Origin: Ypsolopha sequella
Taxonomy: Eukaryota; Arthropoda; Insecta; Lepidoptera; Ypsolophidae
Assembly (NCBI GenBank): GCA_934047225.1
Contig: CAKOHE010000029.1
Coordinates: 186,001 to 250,000, forward strand
Direction: 5' to 3'
DNA: 64,000 bases
Made by a program: the position numbers and the translations under genes
Shown here: positions 20,366-31,070 of the stretch, piece after piece
Layout of the letters: every line of letters starts with the position of its first letter
Numbering within the stretch: the stretch's first letter is position 1
The notes under the pieces: generated by a model
The model's database searches: none
What the model saw: only the letters and a program-made list of their open reading frames with translations
Told to the model about the DNA's origin: nothing

Positions 20366-21990
20366 TAGTATCGGATGGTTTTAAAAATAAACATTTGAAT
20401 TTCATACTAATTTACTAGACACTTACAGAAAAACTTACTGGAAACTTGAAATAGCTCTCCAGGATGAAATACTTACTAGCTTGTCTAACTTTATTGTATG
20501 AAATGATAACACTTGAATGTATTTTTGAGAAATATAAATTAACTGCTTATATCTGTATTAAATGATATTTAAAAATGAATCAAAGAATAAAAAGAAATAT
20601 TTATAAAAGGCGACTCCATTAGAACTTTTTGTACTATGTTCTTGTTGCTTGTCTACTTTCTTACTTTAACGTACATGAATTGTGATGCGTATGTAAGAGA
20701 TAACAACAAAACGAATGGCTGTTCAAATTTTTTCCGTTAAAACACCGAAATATTTACGATTTTAGTATTATTTATTATATTTAAGCATATATCTACAACT
20801 TTGATGTAATAAAAGGTAGTAAATACTACTCTTTTTTGCTGTCTTATGGTGTCGTTTTTACACTTTTTTAGGCAACAATTTTGCGTGTTGTGTCACGCGG
20901 GGTCACGCGCTGTCTGAACGACAATCCCACTCCTCAACTGTATTGAGTGGGTTTGTACGGGGCCACTTTTGGCGCGCTGTCGCATAATCTAGGGCTGTGG
21001 AATATCATTGCTTGTATACCTACACTAAAATTGTTTTTTAAAATAATACCTGTGCAACTGAAATGTCACCTGGTAACTCACTCATGGCGTGTATCAAGAT
21101 TTTATTTACTTAACATTTAAATGAGATTGCCCATTGATTGCAGGTTGCAGGTAATCGAGTTTATCCTGCTGTCCCACTTTCTATTAATAGCCGGGACAGA
21201 GATAGCCTTCGATTTCATCATCGGGAAAACCTAACTTGAGTCAGAGCCCTTCTTGGAGATGTTAATTTAGGTTTTATGTTTACTGAATTGCCTAAGCATG
21301 ACGTAACTGATCAAGGAACAAACTTTATCGTTTCAAATACTTCAATCAATTCATAGGCATCTCTAAATTATATTTCAAAATGCATCCGCGTATTGTACTA
21401 AGACCTAAATCAAGGACCTTTTACTATAGAGGATTATGAAAGCTCTACTGGAAATGAAAAAACAGCCTTGCAGTACAAATATACTAAATGGAGTGCTTTG
21501 GATATGAATAATACTGCAAGATCTTGAATCAAATTGGAAATAAAGTAACAAAAGATTATCAAAACACGAGTTCCTTCCTACTAGCTAAAAAACCCTATTC
21601 CGATACAACCTAAACAAATAAACATAAATTGTCTGGAGAAGCAAAACATCCTAGTTACCCAGAGTACCTACATATGCAAGTAGAATAGATGCGCAGTGAC
21701 AGAAGATGGATAGATAGCTTGGGGTTCTTAGAAGCAGTCGGCTGACTGAATGACAATGCAACCTAGAACGAAAGTATTGTACTTTTACTATGCAAACGCG
21801 TGATTGGGATAGCACATGCAGTCTAGGATAGCGAAATTATAGTGGAATCTAGAAGGGTCAAATCGAACATAAATATAAACACGCCAGACATATAATACTA
21901 AGACAGGTATTTCTTGATATTCCAAGTGTTAATAGTATAAGTGGACATCTGTACACTCATTTTATAGCAACTATTTTCAAGTGTAATAAT
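20366..21990. other. AT-rich non-coding stretch
   Basis: Apart from the right terminus near 20989-21019, no gene was recognised. Short coding-like words occur on plus around 21160-21340 (SINSRDRDSLRFHHRENLT, then VNLGFMFTELPKHDVTDQG), interrupted by stops. I could not place them in a family. Confidence 0.4.
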
Positions 21991-22113
21991 TTGTCTTTAT
22001 TCAATAAAATTAACTTAAATAACATTAAAATAGTAAAAAAAAAAAAGGGGGACTAAAATAAATTAATCTAAACTAAACTAGACTTAATTAATTTTCAAGT
22101 TAATGTTATTGAA
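21990..22113 (-). repeat. 3' trailer of the same family as 14216-14450
   Basis: TTTATTCAATAAAATTAACTTAAATAAC and the later ACTAAAATAAATTAATCT closely resemble 14219-14290. Only the trailer is visible; a MITE begins at 22114. Confidence 0.5.
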
Positions 22114-22327
22114 TACAAGGTGAAATTTAATCAACCGCCTGAATTCATACATAAAAAAATATCTCCCATTCACACTGAACTAGATCAAATACAAATCCTT
22201 GTGTAGGCAGTATAGGAGCAAAAAACTTTTTTTCGGATTTCGCCTGACGGATCATTAAACATTGTTCCTGGTCACTAACCGAGTCTGCAGTATGAATTCA
22301 GGCGGTTGATTAAATTTCGCCTTATAT
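22114..22327. mobile_element. MITE, family 4
   Basis: Arms AAATTTAATCAACCGCCTG...ATTCATAC and the exact complement GTATGAATTCAGGCGG... are about 35 bp long, one mismatch near the outer edge (ACAAGG versus ATAAGG). 214 bp, non-coding, AT on both flanks. Confidence 0.75.
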
Positions 22328-22476
22328 ACAGACTGGATTTTTTATTGCTTACTAGCCGACCATTTCGTTGTTCGAAGGGTTTAGCTTGGCGCCTACGTAA
22401 AAGTTGTTCGCATAGACGGCGGGTACTATTTTTGTTTTCGGCTTTCCAGCGACTATTAATATAGGTAAGAGCGTTT
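22328..22476 (-). other. Unrecognised coding-like fragment
   Basis: The minus strand reads SRWKAENKNSTRRLCEQLLR then RRQAKPFEQRNGRLVSNKK. Base composition is more balanced than its surroundings, suggesting decayed coding sequence between two MITEs. No family assigned. Confidence 0.3.
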
Positions 22477-22620
22477 GAGCGTTTGTGCACTTCGTGTTCG
22501 ATTCGTATTCTTGTTTGTACATGTTATTTTCGTAGATGAATATCGGATCCGTTCTTAAGTTGTTCGTAACAAATCACGAATACGAATCGAATAGGTACGA
22601 GTGAGTGCACAAACGCCCTA
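22477..22620. mobile_element. MITE, family 5
   Basis: Arms GAGCGTTTGTGCACTTCGTG and the inverted GTGAGTGCACAAACGCCC share the GCGTTTGTGCACT core, with TTCGATTCGTATTC repeated inward. About 143 bp. Confidence 0.65.
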
Positions 22621-22749
22621 AGTCTTCATCAAAGAAGTAATACAACCGGAGGTCTACATAGTGAAAGTTCTGTGGTTGGTACAGAGAACTTTATCTCCCT
22701 ATATCGCCTATGAGCTCGATAAGCCTTGTTCTAAATATGTATAGTTACA

Positions 22750-23832
22750 GATGACATTTATTACATAACATAAAACATAAAAAGTATTTATTTTCATACA
22801 CAAAGTCACAATTGTTTTAAAGCAACTGGCTCCCAAAAAGTTAATACTGAGATTCAGGAACCAGTTTCTCCTCTTATATTATAAATTATACAGGTCAAAG
22901 TGTTAGCGTAATAATTATTTACAAAAAAATACAAACAGGAATGTGGTTAGTAGGTACATAGAAATCTTATAATATCATATTAGTGGGTTAGTATTACCAT
23001 TAGGTTTTAATTTTTCCAAAAAAGAAGGTGAATTAATTAATTAGGCAAACTATGTAGAATAACAAATAGAAGAAAAAGGTATGAATTTGAGTATGAGGGT
23101 GAGTAATGTGTGAATTGTATGTGTGTGAAGTGTGAGGATGAATGCGTTGTGTTTGTGAAGATGTGTTTGTATATAATAAAACTAATAGTATAATATACCT
23201 CGCTATATTTATTTTATAATTTGGAAGACTAGAGGGTCGAGCAAATCCTCGGTTTCCTTAAATGTTAAATGTTGAATCCAGTCTTTGATGGCAATTTTAC
23301 ACTGTCGCAGAGGAAGAGGGTAAATATTAATTTCTCTGTTTAATTTGTTGTATAGGCGGCCACTCAAGCTTGGATAATGGCGATTAGCCAATGCTGTTTT
23401 AAAGAAAGGGATTTTGCAGACAAGGTCATTGCGGCGCTTCTTTGTTATAAAGTTCGGATCATAGGCTAGAGAAGCATGTTTTCTCAGAACAACTTGAAGA
23501 ATAAAGAGCTGCCTTACAGTTTGTACTTTGCATTCTTGATATAATAGTGTGGTCGGATATCGAAAAGGTTTAGAATTCATTACCTTCAGGATAGCCCTTT
23601 GAGCTCTCTCGATGCTGAGAAATGATGAGATACCAGCACCTCCCCATGCAGCAATGCCGTATGTTAAGATGGATTGGGCTAGGGCATGATAAACCATTAG
23701 AAGAGTCTTTTGGTCGGCGCACGATCTAAGGTTTTTAAATATGTAGATTAGTTTCCTGACACGGGGTTTTAGGTATTCAAGGTGTTGTTTCCAGCTTAGA
23801 GTATTATCAATTAAAACACCTAGATATTATTT
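22750..23832 (-). mobile_element. 5'-truncated Jockey-superfamily LINE
   Basis: Minus-strand LINE starting abruptly at YLGVLIDNTLSWKQHLEYLK (about 23832) and running through the post-RT region to a stop at 23209, then an AT-rich trailer of about 450 bp. Truncation at the 5' end is the usual outcome of target-primed insertion. Confidence 0.78.
23209..23832 (-). pseudogene. LINE ORF2 C-terminal region
   Basis: Holds HALAQSILTYGIAAWGGAGI, SIERAQRAILKVMNSKPFRY and TLLYQECKVQTVRQLFILQV, matching in style the end of the LINE at 27844-29427, so the two belong to related families. The catalytic RT core is absent. Confidence 0.8.
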
Positions 23833-24319
23833 ACCTATTGTTTATTTATTGTTATTTATTGTTTTAAATATTGATTGTTCGGGTAGGCACTGCATTTGCA
23901 ATAATCTGTGTAAGCGACATTAGCAGTTGGCTGAGTGCCCGCAGGCGGACGCAGTGCCGTGCGACTTTGTCCACTGCACCATTGACCTGCAGGCTGTAGG
24001 GTGCCGTCACTGTTAGGACAAATGGGTTACCAGGGAATTATGGCACGGGAGGAGACGCGAACAGTGCGGGTGATGATCAATGTAGCGGTTTCTATAGGTG
24101 TGGCCCGTGTGGCCGATATATTCATACAGTTCGGTATGTATGTCTTGTCTATCCATGGTACCGGGTTTGGGTGGGCCTATCTGTGAAGATGGCGGAATAG
24201 TGTTTGGGCTTACTACATATAATAATCGACTTGGCGTTGTTCTTAAACAGGAAGAGGGCACAAGTAATATTTTGTCGCATTTTGCGGGAGAGGGGGGGGG
24301 GGGGGGGGTCGCTGAGTCT
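23833..24319. other. Unassigned segment with G-run
   Basis: More GC-balanced than its flanks. The minus strand has open stretches (TYIPNCMNISATRATPIETA; then SDGTLQPAGQWCSGQSR and YCKCSAYPNNQYLKQ-stop) separated by a stop, with a TCCTAACAG acceptor-like site between them. It may be a fragment of a host or mobile gene; I do not recognise it. A run of about 18 G lies near 24292-24308. Confidence 0.3.
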
Positions 24320-24568
24320 TGATATTATTCAAATATCTCAAATTAACTTAATGGCAGAGTTGCTACTTACTGAACTTTTGTAAAACTAAACTTTCTTGCT
24401 TATTGTAAAGACAGAGTTCCCTTTTAAAAGAACAACTTCCTTTGGAACATAGTTAGCAATACCTATTATTGGCTATGTGCAAACTAAGAATTTGTGTTTT
24501 TTATATACCTGTGTAATGCTGTTGGTGTTGTAAATAAAGAAATTGAAATTGAAATTGAAATTGAATAC
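24320..24568 (+). mobile_element. LINE 3' tail with hexamer repeat
   Basis: Non-coding sequence ending TTGTAAATAAAGAAATTGAAATTGAAATTG. About four GAAATT units after an AATAAA form the kind of terminus seen on CR1/Jockey LINEs. Confidence 0.5.
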
Positions 24569-25094
24569 AAAAATGTTCGTTTGTATAAAATACTTGTTAG
24601 TATTTCGAACATTTTTTACCTATGAGAACAATACATATAGATAATCACCGACATTAAAAAATGGCATGTATTTAACGCGGCGACAAATTAATCTGAGTTA
24701 GGGATTTTAAAAAAATTAAAGGCGGTAGCAAAAATAATAGGTTGGCAGCTACATTGAAGGATAATTTTAAGTAGAAAGTAGCAGCTTTATAATCAGGTTA
24801 TAGGCTATGTTTTAACTTAAACTGGCATTGATTTTTTGTTTTGGTAACTGAATTTATTATTAAGCGAATATTTGACGACGGATAAAAAGTAGAAAACAGG
24901 CTTTCTTAAATTATACAATGAGGTTGTATATAAAGTTAACTGAGATGTGAAGAAAATATGACCATGGTCATGAAAAACATACTTTGTGCGACATTTTTAG
25001 AGCTCTGAATAAAACAAATAGTGACATGCAAAAAAAATAGTTTAAGTTTAAAAATAATAAAAAAACTGAACATAACCTAACTTTAAAGACCCAA

Positions 25095-25345
25095 TATGAC
25101 TTCTGCAATTGCTTCGGCGTTGCGAAAAGTGCAGCCCCTTCGCCCTTGCGTAACAAAGCACAGTCACCCATGCTCACCTTCGCAGCTTCGGCTTGTTGGT
25201 CGCCTTCGGCGACCAGCCTCAGCCGCTACGGCTCGCTCGGGTGCCTATGCCTTGTTACAGCAGGCGAGGGCTGCCCTTCCTCCACGCCTACGGCTTTTTA
25301 TATACACTCTAGGGGTAGTACCCACAAGACTGTATAGAGTCGGGG
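25095..25345. other. GC-rich patch with repeated CTTCGG/CTACGG motifs
   Basis: About 250 bases of clearly higher GC inside AT-rich DNA. CTTCGG or CTACGG recurs at least five times, and GGTCGCCTTCGGCGACC at 25199-25215 is a perfect hairpin. Open frames on both strands lack any recognised motif. Confidence 0.55.
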
Positions 25346-25849
25346 TGCTCTGATTCGGTTTTGGAACTTATTCAACCTATTTTCTTCTATGCAACGAGCG
25401 CGCTTGTCGCCGTTTTCATTCAATTATGATTCTAAAAACAAAAATACTGAAATCCTAATACTTAATTATAGTACCCGTTTTAATTTTTACAGCTGCTTGC
25501 AAATCGCAGCCCGAATGTGTATTTTTATATGCAAGCATATAGTTGCCTATAAAAGAATGTTTGCTATCCCACTGTTAAAATTAGTCGCCATGTCATTATT
25601 TATAGTACCTCGCCTATGATTTTATTGGCCCTGTTTAATATGTTTGCTACCTTAAAGTAGCAGCCATTATTTAGTTTTTATAAATCCCCGCATTATAAAG
25701 CTCATCTAATATAATTATTGCTAAAATATTTAATTGCTGCCAAGTTATTTTTTAGAAACAAAATAGTTAGTCGCCCTTTAAGTTGTTAGTCGCTTCGAAA
25801 ATAATTTGCCTTAAAAAATCATCAAATTAAAACTAAATAATATTTAAAA

Positions 25850-26045
25850 TTAAACTAAATATAAAATTCTATCAAGGTCGCTGCCGTCGTGCGGGAGAGT
25901 ACCTAGCAGGCTGGCAGCGTTACCTCGTTGTATGGCCAGACTGATTCTCTGGCCGAGGTAAGCCCCAGCCCGAGGGTCCCCGGAGGCATCGACCAGGCGT
26001 TTTGATAAATCTAGATTTTTGATAATTTGATACATATAGATCATA
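25850..26045 (-). pseudogene. 3' end of an unidentified mobile element (copy 2)
   Basis: A 64-codon frame includes [20 protein letters not shown] then [20 protein letters not shown] and ends LYLV. The LAIQRGN-x-AS-x-LGTLP core is shared with 14361-14447. Upstream coding is missing, as expected of a 5'-truncated copy. Confidence 0.5.
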
Positions 26046-26904
26046 TTTCTTTTTTATTATAATTTTTTTCCGCTTTCTCAGTTTCGTAATGTTTTTTAAA
26101 TATTTAGCTATCCATATTTATATTAATTTCATACTCGATTTACTGATAAGTCATTACAGCCCTAAAGGTTGTGTTTTAGGATGTAGACAAATCGATTAAA
26201 ATATTAAAAAAAAATCTTGATGCAGTGTCACAAAATAAGGGAACCATATAGCCCCTACTCCATGTCTCTAGGCTTGGTTATGTGCGTGGTAAAGCTGAGA
26301 AAGTGCTTAGCATAGGAAATGGTTTTTGAACGTGCATTGTGTGTTAAATTATGATTGGCTACCTGCTAGCGCTCTTGATGGTAGGTATGTACAACGTAAG
26401 TGAGCTAGCGATAACCTCAGGCGTTTATTCAAGTTCCAGTAATCCCATGACATAATACCAACATATTGTTTTGATTTCAGGTTTTATTGTTTGTTTTGAT
26501 TTTATAAAGCAACTGGTTAGATCTTTTCTAACGTACGTGTACTTCGTCCTCGTCTTTCGTTTTATTTGGTGGTTTGAAAGAGAGAAACTTCGGTAGCAGA
26601 TTTGAGAGCGAATACATAATATATTTAATTTTGACGAGACTAGAATTTAGGCAAATGATAGGAAAAGAAACTGACTGGCAATTGTGAAAAATACAGTACG
26701 ATCCCTCCCAAATCTTATACATTTTGAGTTGAGAAACAAGTTGAATTCGTTTTCATGGGAGACCTCATAGACCGTGCCGTTACCTGTAACTGAACTGAAA
26801 TTAAGAATTTGAACTAAATGCGAGACTGTCTGTTTGTAAGTTGACAATATAAATACGTATCAATATCTATTTTTATTTAGGGCGTTTTTTTAAATATTAA
26901 GATA
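26046..26904. other. AT-rich stretch, nothing recognised
   Basis: No open frame with a recognisable motif, no inverted repeat and no tandem repeat stood out. 27061-27530 is similar. Confidence 0.5.
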
Positions 26905-27060
26905 ATAAAGCTAATTCTGATGGCTTCAATTTTAGTTTAAGTGCGGTCAAAACAAAATTTTGTTTATTACAAAATAGTCCATAAATGCTACGAAAAGAAG
27001 CTAAATTACTTTGGAATAATTTTAGTTTTGACAGCACTGAAATTATTATCATTTTAGACG
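26905..27060. mobile_element. MITE, family 1 (copy 2, decayed)
   Basis: AAAGCTAATTCTGATGGCTTCAATTTTAG and the later TTACTTTGGAATAATTTTAG match 14580-14738 in order. The right arm is eroded after GCACTGAAATT. Confidence 0.65.
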
Positions 27061-27530
27061 AGGAAGTACATATAGGTACAGTCGCTCTCACATCCATCTA
27101 CTCATTGGCATTTCTTATTACGCTGTCATATAAGTAGTCATAACATAACGGATAAAAAATTAACTTGAACTGCGCGGGGCCTGTACATTACAACCTGCCG
27201 CTTATGTAACTTAATGATTTAAGTAAGTACCCAGTTACATCTAACTAAACGGATGCTAAATGAACGCACATAGACAAATCAATGATAGTCACTTCTACAG
27301 AATAGCAATTAAAATATGGGGACAAATATTTGTGCATACATTTTTGTAATATAAATCGAATTTCACAGATTTATATGGATAAGTATAGATGTACATTGTC
27401 TTCTGTAAGCTGACAGACAAGACAACAAAGACAAAATGATTTTATTGCATGAGTTTTTACAAAAATTGTTATTCAACTATACTTATTACTAGAGACGTGT
27501 ACATGCTGAGAAACAAATTAACTAATTTAC

Positions 27531-27575
27531 CAGGGGTCCCCAAACTCGGCTAAGCCAGCAATGCGGGGTACCAGA
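27531..27575 (+). mobile_element. hAT-type terminus (single end)
   Basis: CCAGGGGTCCCCAAACTCGG has the CAGGGGTCCCCAAACT form common at hAT termini. No matching inverted end was found nearby, so only one end is visible. Confidence 0.35.
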
Positions 27576-27639
27576 TAATTGTTATTAATACACAAAATTA
27601 TACATTGCTTACAGTAAAATTTAAAATTCAAGTACATGC

Positions 27640-29460
27640 ATGCAAGTAATACATTCATTCATTCATTCATTCATCCACTCATACTTTCATTCTTTCTAAG
27701 AAAAAAAAAATACTAATTTACAATTACAATTTTATTGTGCAAATACCCACAAAGACAGTTACTAAAAATAGAAAAAAATAAATGAAAAATGACAAAAATG
27801 GAACACATACATTACATTAAGTTAAACAAAAATATGTACAAATTTATACTACAACTAACAATAAGGTTTCAGTGTCATCATAATTTAAAGTTTTTAGCCA
27901 GTTGACCAACTTGACATTCACTTGTACGACAGAACATGTTTTTATATCAAGGTACTTGAGTATGTTATTATATATGACAGACCTCAAAAATTTACCGAAT
28001 CTACTCGCGATCACAGTCCTAACAGGAGTTTGTGGCATTCTAAAAACTCGCTTCCCCAAGTAGTTATTATATTCAGCTGAACAAATCATAGCCCTGTGAG
28101 AAATAGTGGCAATTTTCTGTATGAAAAGTTGGCGAACAGTAAGTACCAGAGCTTCTTTATACAGGAGCTCCGTGGGGTATCTGAAGGGTTTCTTTAACAT
28201 CACCTTTAGAACTGAGCGTTGGGCCCTTTCTGCAACAATCATGGAGATTTTAGGGGCACTGCCCCATACCGGAATACAGTATATGATGAGTGATTGGCAG
28301 AGGGTAATATAGACCATTTTGAGGATTTTGGTGCTAGCTATATGTCGGAGCTTTTTCATTATGCCAATGATTTTTCGAACACGCTTCGACAACAGCAGGA
28401 TATGTTCCTTGAAACCGAGTTTTTCATCGACTATGACCCCGAGATATTTAAGACTTGTGACCCGCTCGATAACTTCACAGTCACAGAGTATTTGGTAGTT
28501 ATGATTATTACAAGAATGTATTTTTATGCTGTTTTGTGACGGGGGTTTAGAAGCGGCAGTTTTATGGAAACACTCGTATTTCGTTTTTTTATAGTTAAGT
28601 GTGAGTAGATTGCTTTGAAGCCAGTTAGAAACCATAAACATCCCTTCTTCAGTAGCCCGAAAAGCGTTTTCCCATGTGTTACCGTGGAATAGCACCACCG
28701 TATCATCAGCGTAGCAGATGGTCTCCGCCCCACTCATCTCAAGATCATGTAAGTCGTTCATGTAGATTATGAACAAAGTAGGTCCCAGGATACTGCCTTG
28801 TGGTACACCGTAGTTAACCGTCTCCATGTTGCTTCTGTGACATCCAACCTTTACAAGCTGTTTTCTATCGGATAAATAGCTGCGGAACCAGGATAGTGCA
28901 GTTCCTCTAACGCCCAGACATTCAAGTTTTCTTAGGAGGATCGAAGTTGAGACCGTATCAAAGGCCTTGGCCAGGTCCAAAAAAACGCCAATGCATTTCA
29001 GGCCCTTGTCTAGATAAGCAGATATGAGATCCGCAAGCAAAACAACAGCATCTTCTGTTGATCTCTGCTGCCTAAACCCAAACTGTCTCTCTGAAATAAT
29101 GTTTAATTTGTTCAGAAATTTGACTAGTCGTTTGTTAGCAAGCTTTTCTAAGATCTTCGATAAGACACTCAACAGAGATATCGGTCGATAATTATTTGGC
29201 AGGTCTTTTTGACCATCCTTGTGGATGGGTACAACCGCGGCCACCTTCCATTTATCAGGAAAGCAACCCACGCTAACACTCACGTTAAATATAAAGACTA
29301 ATGGTTCGACTATAAGTTCTCCTATGTGTTTAATTAGCTGGCTATTTATCTCGTCGAGTCCCGGTGCGCTGTTGGTTTTTAAACTAAGGATAACACAAGC
29401 AACCTCATGTCTGTCAGTAGGCTCCATGAAAAAAGAATCAACTGGACTGTTCTTCAGTCT
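27640..29460 (-). mobile_element. 5'-truncated Jockey-superfamily LINE with ATTC tail
   Basis: Minus-strand LINE covering the RT region to the 3' end. The trailer (27640-27843) ends in a tetranucleotide run, about six ATTC units at 27651-27675, which is the tail read on this strand as GAAT repeats. The start lies near 29460, where coding sense is lost, so endonuclease and ORF1 are missing. Confidence 0.8.
27844..29427 (-). CDS. LINE reverse transcriptase (N-terminally truncated)
   Basis: A 527-codon frame without stops. RT blocks in order: SAPGLDEINSQLIKHI; WKVAAVVPIHKDGQ with NNYRPISLLS; FGFRQQRSTEDAVV; FLDLAKAFDTV; GVPQGSILGPTLF; catalytic CYADDTVVLF near residue 236; then the post-RT region ending DDTETLLLVVV. 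The first Met at 29427 is probably not the native start, since coding sense continues a few codons upstream (VDSFF). It would prime reverse transcription at nicked target DNA. Clade (Daphne, L2 or CR1-like) is uncertain. Confidence 0.88.
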   Translation of the reverse strand: MEPTDRHEVACVILSLKTNSAPGLDEINSQLIKHIGELIVEPLVFIFNVSVSVGCFPDKWKVAAVVPIHKDGQKDLPNNYRPISLLSVLSKILEKLANKRLVKFLNKLNIISERQFGFRQQRSTEDAVVLLADLISAYLDKGLKCIGVFLDLAKAFDTVSTSILLRKLECLGVRGTALSWFRSYLSDRKQLVKVGCHRSNMETVNYGVPQGSILGPTLFIIYMNDLHDLEMSGAETICYADDTVVLFHGNTWENAFRATEEGMFMVSNWLQSNLLTLNYKKTKYECFHKTAASKPPSQNSIKIHSCNNHNYQILCDCEVIERVTSLKYLGVIVDEKLGFKEHILLLSKRVRKIIGIMKKLRHIASTKILKMVYITLCQSLIIYCIPVWGSAPKISMIVAERAQRSVLKVMLKKPFRYPTELLYKEALVLTVRQLFIQKIATISHRAMICSAEYNNYLGKRVFRMPQTPVRTVIASRFGKFLRSVIYNNILKYLDIKTCSVVQVNVKLVNWLKTLNYDDTETLLLVVV

Positions 29461-29655
29461 GACTCTGACAGTAAGTACAAATATTGCAAATATAGTTTTC
29501 TTGCTTTCAAGATTTAATGGACTGACCCAGTTGTACTCAAAACTTGAAAATTATTTGTTAGACCTTGATAAAGCAAAATTAAGCTAGAAATAGGGGCCTT
29601 TTAAACATCTCTGAAAATAATAAAAGCGATCAATATATAATGTAACAACCAACGC

Positions 29656-29803
29656 CTAGCCAAGCCAAGCCAAGCCAAGCCAAGCCAAGCTAAGCCAAGC
29701 CAAGCCAAGCCAAGCCAAGCCAAGCCATGCCAAGCCATGCCAAGCCATGCCAAGCCATGCCAAGCCAAGCCAAGCCAAGCCAAGCCAAGCCAAGCTAAGC
29801 CAT
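29656..29803 (+). repeat. AAGCC pentamer array in Gypsy D 5' LTR
   Basis: About 29 units, mostly AAGCC with interspersed ATGCC and TAAGCC variants. The 3' LTR array (63262-63512) is about 105 bp longer, that is 21 units. Minus-strand open frames MAWLGLAWLG... are artefacts of this repeat. Confidence 0.92.
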
Positions 29804-29818
29804 AGCCGTGCGTCATGC

Positions 29819-29905
29819 TGACGTCACGCCGCCTCGAGCCGCGCGCGCCGCGCAAGCGCCTACTGGAGCCGCAGTGGAGGGGGAAGCTACGCCTGCCTAT
29901 ATAAA
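29819..29905 (+). promoter_or_regulatory. Gypsy D LTR promoter (CRE-like site and TATA box)
   Basis: TGACGTCA at 29819-29826 is a perfect CRE/ATF palindrome, followed by a GC-rich stretch and TATATAAA at 29898-29905. The same arrangement recurs at 63531-63538 and 63610-63617. The spacing supports initiation near 29930. Confidence 0.65.
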
Positions 29906-30060
29906 CGTGCACTGAGTTGATTTTGGAGGCATTTTTGCTAAACTAAATTGTAAGGCGTTACTCTGCCCGTTGACTGAGCGAAAATATAAAATAATTAAAC
30001 ATTATCTATACTTTTATTTGAGTCCTTTGTTACAATCAGAAGTGGCATAAGGATCCAAAA

Positions 30061-30805
30061 TGATGAGAATAATCTTATATGACAGTCCGCTGAACGCAAG
30101 AAAAGATCTCGTCTATCTGAAAAAGAGTCTCCAGCCGGTGATAAGTAAAGAAGGTGTATCACTCGTCGTACATAATGGTGCGGCTACCCTCAAACAGGAT
30201 TGTGATTTTTTTATCAAGAATCTACGTCGAAGAAAGCACTCGTTTCAAGGTTGTCACTGCTGAAAAGGAATGTTTGCCACCTGGAATTTCAATTGTCAAA
30301 GTTTTCATACTGGGAAACAAAGAAGACAGTGATGTAATTACACCCGCGCGCCATTACGAGTTGGGAGCCAAGTCGTTTTCCCTACCAGCCACGGTACTTC
30401 GAGGCAGTCAAGGCTACATGAAAATCGTCAACGTAGGGACCGACTCACTATGCAGGCGGGCGAGTTGCTGGTGCGAGCTGAAGACTGTGAGCAGACGCCG
30501 CCTCATCACCAAGACAGCCAAGTAAGTTCTCATGCCATTATTAGTCTTGAGCCTGCAGCCAAAGCCGTTTTAAATATTAGCAATGCCAGTTCGGAGATAA
30601 GAAGTATTGGGAGTGTAGCAATAGATGAAATAAATATAGGCCGTATCAGCGAACAGGAACGAAATTCTTTGATAGATTTGTTATCCCGGTATGGATCATG
30701 TTTTGCTAGTAATACCAATGAGTTGGGTTGTTCGGATTTAGTGCAAATGCGAATAAAATTAACAAATTGCAACGTCAATGATACAAAGCGGCTAATGGTG
30801 GACTG
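30061..30805 (+). pseudogene. Gypsy D pol remnant (protease-RT spacer to RT start)
   Basis: Three overlapping frames carry one decayed protein. MMRIILYDSPLNARKDLVYL starts 26 bp after the LTR. It then shifts to STRFKVVTAEKECLPPGISI, and again to AGELLVRAEDCEQTP. IGRISEQERNSLIDLLSRYG then SCFASNTNELGCSDLVQM and RIKLTN is the region just before the RT fingers of Gypsy pol. Gag and protease are missing, so an internal deletion begins almost at the LTR. The sequence switches to Gypsy C near 30800. Confidence 0.65.
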
Positions 30806-31070
30806 ACTTTTATTGAGATAATCCAAATCTACCTTACAAAGTATATGTACCCCCAACATCTTCCCCTACTAATTTAGAACATAAACAATTTAGTTACAAT
30901 TACACATTAACAAAATAGCAACATATGAGAAATAACATGACATGTTATTATTATATAATGTATATTACTTAAAACCTCTTCATGGCCCGGTTGTGTGCAC
31001 GCAGTGCTCGGGCAGACGCGGCGGGTGTCGGGGAGGGTGGTGACGTCACAACGTCCGCGCCATTGTCGCT
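30796..31070 (-). mobile_element. Gypsy C 3' end (pol C-terminus, purine tract, LTR start)
   Basis: The minus strand from 31070 reads SDNGADVVTSPPSPTPAASA then RALRAHNRAMKRF and stops at 30969-30971. It is the continuation of the pol frame that halts at 60424. Further on, AGTAGGGGAAGA (about 30859-30870) is a likely polypurine tract, and TGTTGGGGGTACATATAC would open the 3' LTR. Only about 60 bp of it remain before Gypsy D sequence. Confidence 0.7.

Larger units (their letters stand above)
18491..21019. mobile_element. Possible 2.5-kb terminal-inverted-repeat element
   Basis: ATGATATTCCACAGCCCTAG at about 18497 and its complement CTAGGGCTGTGGAATATCAT at about 20989, extended by TATACAA/TTGTATA, form inverted termini of about 30 bp. 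The interior holds a minus-strand protein remnant (19642-19962), a palindrome, a MITE and a minisatellite. Transposase identity unknown; P-element-like is a guess from the remnant. Confidence 0.5.
29641..30034 (+). repeat. Gypsy D 5' LTR
   Basis: 394 bp, TGTAACAACCAACGCC to GAGTCCTTTGTTACA. It holds an AAGCC pentamer array, a CRE-like site and a TATA box in that order, then an R/U5 part with AATAAT-rich sequence. Downstream of the array it reads the same as the 3' copy. Confidence 0.88.

Noticed and set aside
24292..24308. Long G-run as a functional quadruplex
   Set aside because: A bare homopolymer, possibly length-unstable in assembly, with no supporting context.
29601..29912. Open frames reading MAWLGLAWLGLAW... 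here and at 63138-63624
   Set aside because: They are translations of the AAGCC pentamer array in the Gypsy D LTRs; the repeat is free of stops in some frames only because of its sequence.
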